Shown here: positions 61,386-64,000 of the stretch, one piece after another
Layout of the letters: every line of letters begins with the position of its first letter
Numbering within the stretch: position 1 is the stretch's first letter
Origin: Brachycybe producta
Lineage: Eukaryota; Arthropoda; Diplopoda; Playtdesmida; Andrognathidae
Direction: 5' to 3'
Length of the DNA: 64,000 bases
NCBI GenBank assembly: GCA_036925085.1
Contig: JAUPFP010000028.1
Location: 1,295,501-1,359,500 of the forward strand
Translations under genes and position numbers: made by a program
Notes under the pieces: generated by a model
What the model was told of the DNA's origin: nothing
The model's input: the letters and a program-made list of their open reading frames with translations, nothing else
Databases searched by the model: none

Positions 61386-62321
61386 TTCTGTGACGTCGAG
61401 GCCACCAATTAACGGCGGCCATTTTTATTTCAACTTTAGGTGTTTTTTTTTTTCTCTCAATTCTTTTCTTTTTTTTATACTAATGTCTCTTTTTTGTATT
61501 GTTTTTGTATGACAGAGTCACCGCCTCCACCCTATACTAGGTGTGCTATGGAGAGGTTCAAACCAGAAGGTGAGATTTCGCCCCCCGAAAATAAAACTTA
61601 AAATAAATTTACTTAAAATTGTTATTTTCAGCACAGTCATCTGTAGACAGCTTCAGAATTTCTTTGGCTCCGCTCTTCTATGAGCGTCAGACCAAATATC
61701 AACAACCAATTAGAAATGAAAAAAGCGGGGCATGTGACATGATGACGCTCATGAAAGGGCGGAGCCAAAGAGATTCTGAAGCTGTCTACAGATACCTACC
61801 TACCTGTCTTTTCAGCACCTTATAAAAAAATCTGATATTTAGCACGTTTTCAAATTCAACAGTTAATCAATCTATTATAATGACTGTGACGTCATGTCGC
61901 ACAATGAAACGAATTAATTAAATTGTTTTAAAAAGTAAAAAAAAAAACTAAATTGTAAAGAATGTTTGTGTTTATTATTTTACAAAGGTTGACAATAAAA
62001 TGTAATTAAAGTTGCTCTAATTAAATATTGCCGTAAGGTGGCGCGCTGTTGCTGCTCGAGTTGTCTAGGTCCTCAAAATTATTATATAAGAGTTTCTGGG
62101 TCAATGTGTTTATTGTGCTTGAATTGCGCACAAAACTTTTTTTTTCGTCTTTCAAAATTTATTTGATTTCAACAAAAAAGTTATTTTTTTAATATCTTTT
62201 TCAGACATATTTTTTTTTCTATCATTTTTTTTTCTATCTATAGACCGGGCGCCAAGTGAACCAGTTTCCATGGCAACTGGCGGAACAAACCAGTACGCGT
62301 CATCCTACAGCAGCCACCAAG
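59246..62321 (+). CDS. Smad6/7: Inhibitory Smad (Smad6/7), 5' part; continues past the window
   Basis: Feedback inhibitor of TGF-beta/BMP receptors. It blocks R-Smad phosphorylation and recruits Smurf ubiquitin ligases through its PY motif. Exons 59246-59672, 61516-61569 and 62244-62321 join in phase 1. The start MFRSKRNALVKRLWKYRV matches the Smad6/7 N-terminus. The MH1-like domain includes SMLKRLKEAQLTLLVEAVES, RGGDAFSGGSCVLVPKGD and CCNPFHWSRLCKPG. Exon 2 gives ESPPPPYTRCAMERF, the PPxY motif. Exon 3 begins the linker (DRAPSEPVSMATGGTNQYAS). The MH2 exons must lie right of 64000. The single copy cannot be assigned to Smad6 or Smad7; many invertebrates have one shared gene. Confidence 0.93.
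60442..60456. promoter_or_regulatory. Inverted pair of Smad boxes (GTCTG-ACTGA-CAGAC)
   Basis: Two GTCTG boxes in opposite orientation, five bases apart, directly after a (GCC)n tract 'ccgccgccgcc'. Smad MH1 domains bind GTCT and GC-rich 5-mers. Located in intron 1 of Smad6/7; regulatory role inferred. Confidence 0.35.
60640..61024. mobile_element. Fold-back MITE, family 1 (best hairpin copy)
   Basis: Left arm 'gaagagaaacttgaaagtgt', 'tttagaaactagaatggta', 'ttgatatctttcaaaataaa'. Right arm, inverted: 'ttattttgaaagatcaacat', 'gaaaatacctataagtgatt', 'cttctattttctaaaacac', 'aagtttctcttcattttgc', then 'tttacactttaaaaccccc'. The hairpin spans nearly the full element. Confidence 0.75.
61348..61382 (+). 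repeat. (TC)n microsatellite
   Basis: About 17 TC units just upstream of the Smad6/7 exon 2 acceptor region; a likely length polymorphism. Confidence 0.9.
61516..61569 (+). CDS. Smad6/7: Smad6/7 exon 2 (PY motif)
   Basis: 54 bp between TATGACAG and GTGAGA, encoding SPPPPYTRCAMERFKPE (the initial Glu is completed by exon 1). PPPPY is the docking site for WW domains of Smurf1/2 and related HECT ligases. Confidence 0.93.
61638..61795. mobile_element. Fold-back MITE with about 50-bp arms in Smad6/7 intron 2
   Basis: Left arm 'atctgtagacagcttcagaa', 'ctttggctccgctcttc', 'tatgagcgtca'. Right arm is its inverse: 'tgacgctcatgaaagggc', 'ggagccaaagagattctgaa', 'gctgtctacagat'. Loop about 50 bp. It lies next to an AG dinucleotide, so it mimics an exon in the reading frame of Smad6/7. 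Confidence 0.75.
62244..62321 (+). CDS. Smad6/7: Smad6/7 exon 3 (linker)
   Basis: Acceptor CTATCTATAG, donor CCAAG|GTAAGA, phase 1 at both ends (78 bp). It encodes DRAPSEPVSMATGGTNQYAS, then SYSSHQ: a short polar linker before MH2. Acceptor, donor and phase all fit. Confidence 0.8.
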
Positions 62322-64000
62322 GTAAGAAGATTATTATTTTTTATTATTATTGATATCAATAGTCGATTAATCGAAAAAACAAAAAAAGGATCACACTGAT
62401 TGGTTTGTATTGTATATTCGAATATTATCAGCACGTGTGTGCTTGTCTACTGCATATACTTTATGACAGAAGATTAGACACGAGCGTACATCACGTAAGT
62501 GACGTTTTGAAGCTTGTTGACTGATTTATGGAGGTTATATGGTAGATAGATTAGGGTGGTTGGGGGTGATCTAACATGGCAGCTAGACGTAAAGGTACAG
62601 TAGTAGTACATGGTAACTATGCCACATTGGTAAACCCTTACACAGCCTTCATTTATGCACTTATGATGTCGCTTTGTGCCTAACCTTTCTATTGAAGATA
62701 ATATAGTTGATGTTCATTGATGGAATGAACATTTTTTTTTTGTAATTATTATTAACGATACTCAAACCTCATGTTATTCGAGAGCCACAGTGATTATGGG
62801 CTAATGGGACGATCACACAGGGTGTTTTTCTTTGCAAGATTTCGTTCTGTGAATCTTGCATAGTTTCTTGCAAAAACAAAAAAAAAGTAAACGAAGATGA
62901 GCGTTTTCTATAAAGACGAGTTTGCAAAAGACAACCGCTTTTAATGATTGCAAGAGTATTTATCACATTTGCAATTTAAGTATTGCCGCCAATGTGATCC
63001 CTGCTTTACTGTCAGCCATTACAATATTATTGTGGTCATACCTGGCTCACGGAATCAATAATTTAACTTCGCAAAAGTGGCTGAAATTGAAAAACAAAAA
63101 TGACTTTTCTTCTCGTTTTGCAATCATTTAGATAAAGGTTTGGTCCTAGGGGTGTGTTTTTGTAGGTGGCGCTGATCTAACACCAAATATGGGAGGGTTA
63201 AGGTCAGAGGTACACCTTTCTATGTTGTACCTATATAGGTTCCCCCTTGTATGGTGGTTTTTTTTTGTTCGTTTTTTTCTTTTATTTGCGCGCGGATTCA
63301 ATTACCACCGCTTTTTATGACCATCCTAAAATAATGCAGTTGGAATCAGATGTTTTCTTCTTATGGTGATGGACGCTTTTTTTTCTCCTCATCTGTCTGT
63401 AATTTACTGCTGATGTTTGCAGTCTTGCAAATCAAATGAGAGAAAGAGAGAAAATTAACTCTCTGGGGCACTGAACTTTGTTTGCAAACTTTTTCAACAT
63501 TATTATAATGGACCTGTTTGCATATGCTAGGGGTCGTTCACAAAGTTTCAATCTTCTAAGTGTAATTACTACTAAGTACTCAATGAAAACTTGAAGGATG
63601 TTTTTTTTTCTTCTGTTTAGAGTTATTACGGGAGAGAAATTTTACAAAAATTTAGAGAGTTGTCATAGATTTTTAGAAATTGTCATTTGGTTTTAGGAGA
63701 GATATTATCAACATCAGATCAGAAAGGGAAGAAGAACAAAAACTCTTCATTCTACTGCATCAACAAATATTTTACTTGACATAAGGGAGAGGAGAGAAAG
63801 TTTTGCCTTTGGCTTTTTGTCATACTTTTTTTTTTTTTTGGCAGTTAGTTTTCTCTCTGTGGAATGCCAATTTCAGCGGTCGAGAGAAGTAAAAGGAATT
63901 GGGGAGAGGATGAGGAGGAGGAGGATAAGGGACGAACGAAGGTGTTTGTTAGTTATTTTCAGGGGAACCAGGGAGATGGAGTTTAAGGGGTGAATGAAGC
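62322..64000 (+). other. Smad6/7 intron 3 (to the right edge)
   Basis: No further supported exon. The MH2-coding exons were looked for (for example an equivalent of WCSVAYWE) and not found. ORFs at 62769-62966 and 62922-63131 overlap on opposite strands and have no splice support. GA-rich low-complexity sequence lies near 63440-63460 and 63785-63960. Confidence 0.55.

Larger units (their letters stand above)
59673..61515 (+). other. Smad6/7 intron 1
   Basis: Contains a GTCTG-ACTGA-CAGAC site at 60442-60456, a family 1 fold-back MITE at 60640-61024, GGCGCC boxes near 60412 and 61312, poly-G runs near 61182-61192 and a (TC)n microsatellite at 61348-61382. ORF 59933-60265 shows no splice or homology support. 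Confidence 0.6.

Noticed and set aside
61619..61825. ORF and AG acceptor suggesting an extra Smad6/7 exon at 61632
   Set aside because: The open frame is the translation of a fold-back MITE (61638-61795). Exons 61516-61569 and 62244-62321 join in phase without it.

Overview
The window is nuclear DNA of an intron-rich invertebrate animal, probably a bilaterian. It is AT-rich, its introns are GT-AG with T-rich acceptor tracts, short exons are scattered among long introns, and many short inverted-repeat transposons are present. No prokaryotic features, rRNA, tRNA or CRISPR arrays were seen. Exon boundaries were read by eye from splice consensus and reading-frame phase; no transcript evidence was available. 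The phylum cannot be fixed from the sequence alone.

Layout. (1) About 303-15470, plus strand: the 3' part of an unrecognised gene whose Ser/Pro-rich exons join in phase and end in a hydrophobic, tail-anchor-like exon; its 5' end lies before the window. (2) 15471-21773: intergenic, repeat-filled. (3) 21774-35430, minus strand: a complete Smad4 coding region (11 exons, about 608 aa). Its first intron holds, on the opposite strand, a complete two-exon telomerase reverse transcriptase gene (30873-34552, about 995 aa). (4) 35431-42261: 6.8 kb of simple repeats and small transposons, probably including the 5' UTR and promoter of Smad4. (5) 42262-52771, plus strand: a gene of about 28 exons (about 1500 aa) that best fits URB2/Npa2, a 60S ribosome biogenesis factor. 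(6) 52772-59245: intergenic, with a deleted Tc1/mariner-type transposon, several MITEs and Smad-binding palindromes. (7) 59246 to beyond the right edge, plus strand: an inhibitory Smad (Smad6/7) gene with its MH1 exon and PY-motif exon; its MH2 domain lies outside the window.

Biology. Smad4 is the common partner of the TGF-beta/BMP receptor Smads, and Smad6/7 is the feedback inhibitor of the same pathway. They lie about 24 kb apart, with bipartite BMP-response-like and palindromic Smad-binding sites upstream of the inhibitory gene. TERT nested antisense inside Smad4 is the most striking arrangement. The intergenic and intronic DNA carries at least three families of fold-back MITEs. One has TTAA-type ends and copies in introns of most of the genes; another apparently supplies the polyadenylation signal just after TERT.
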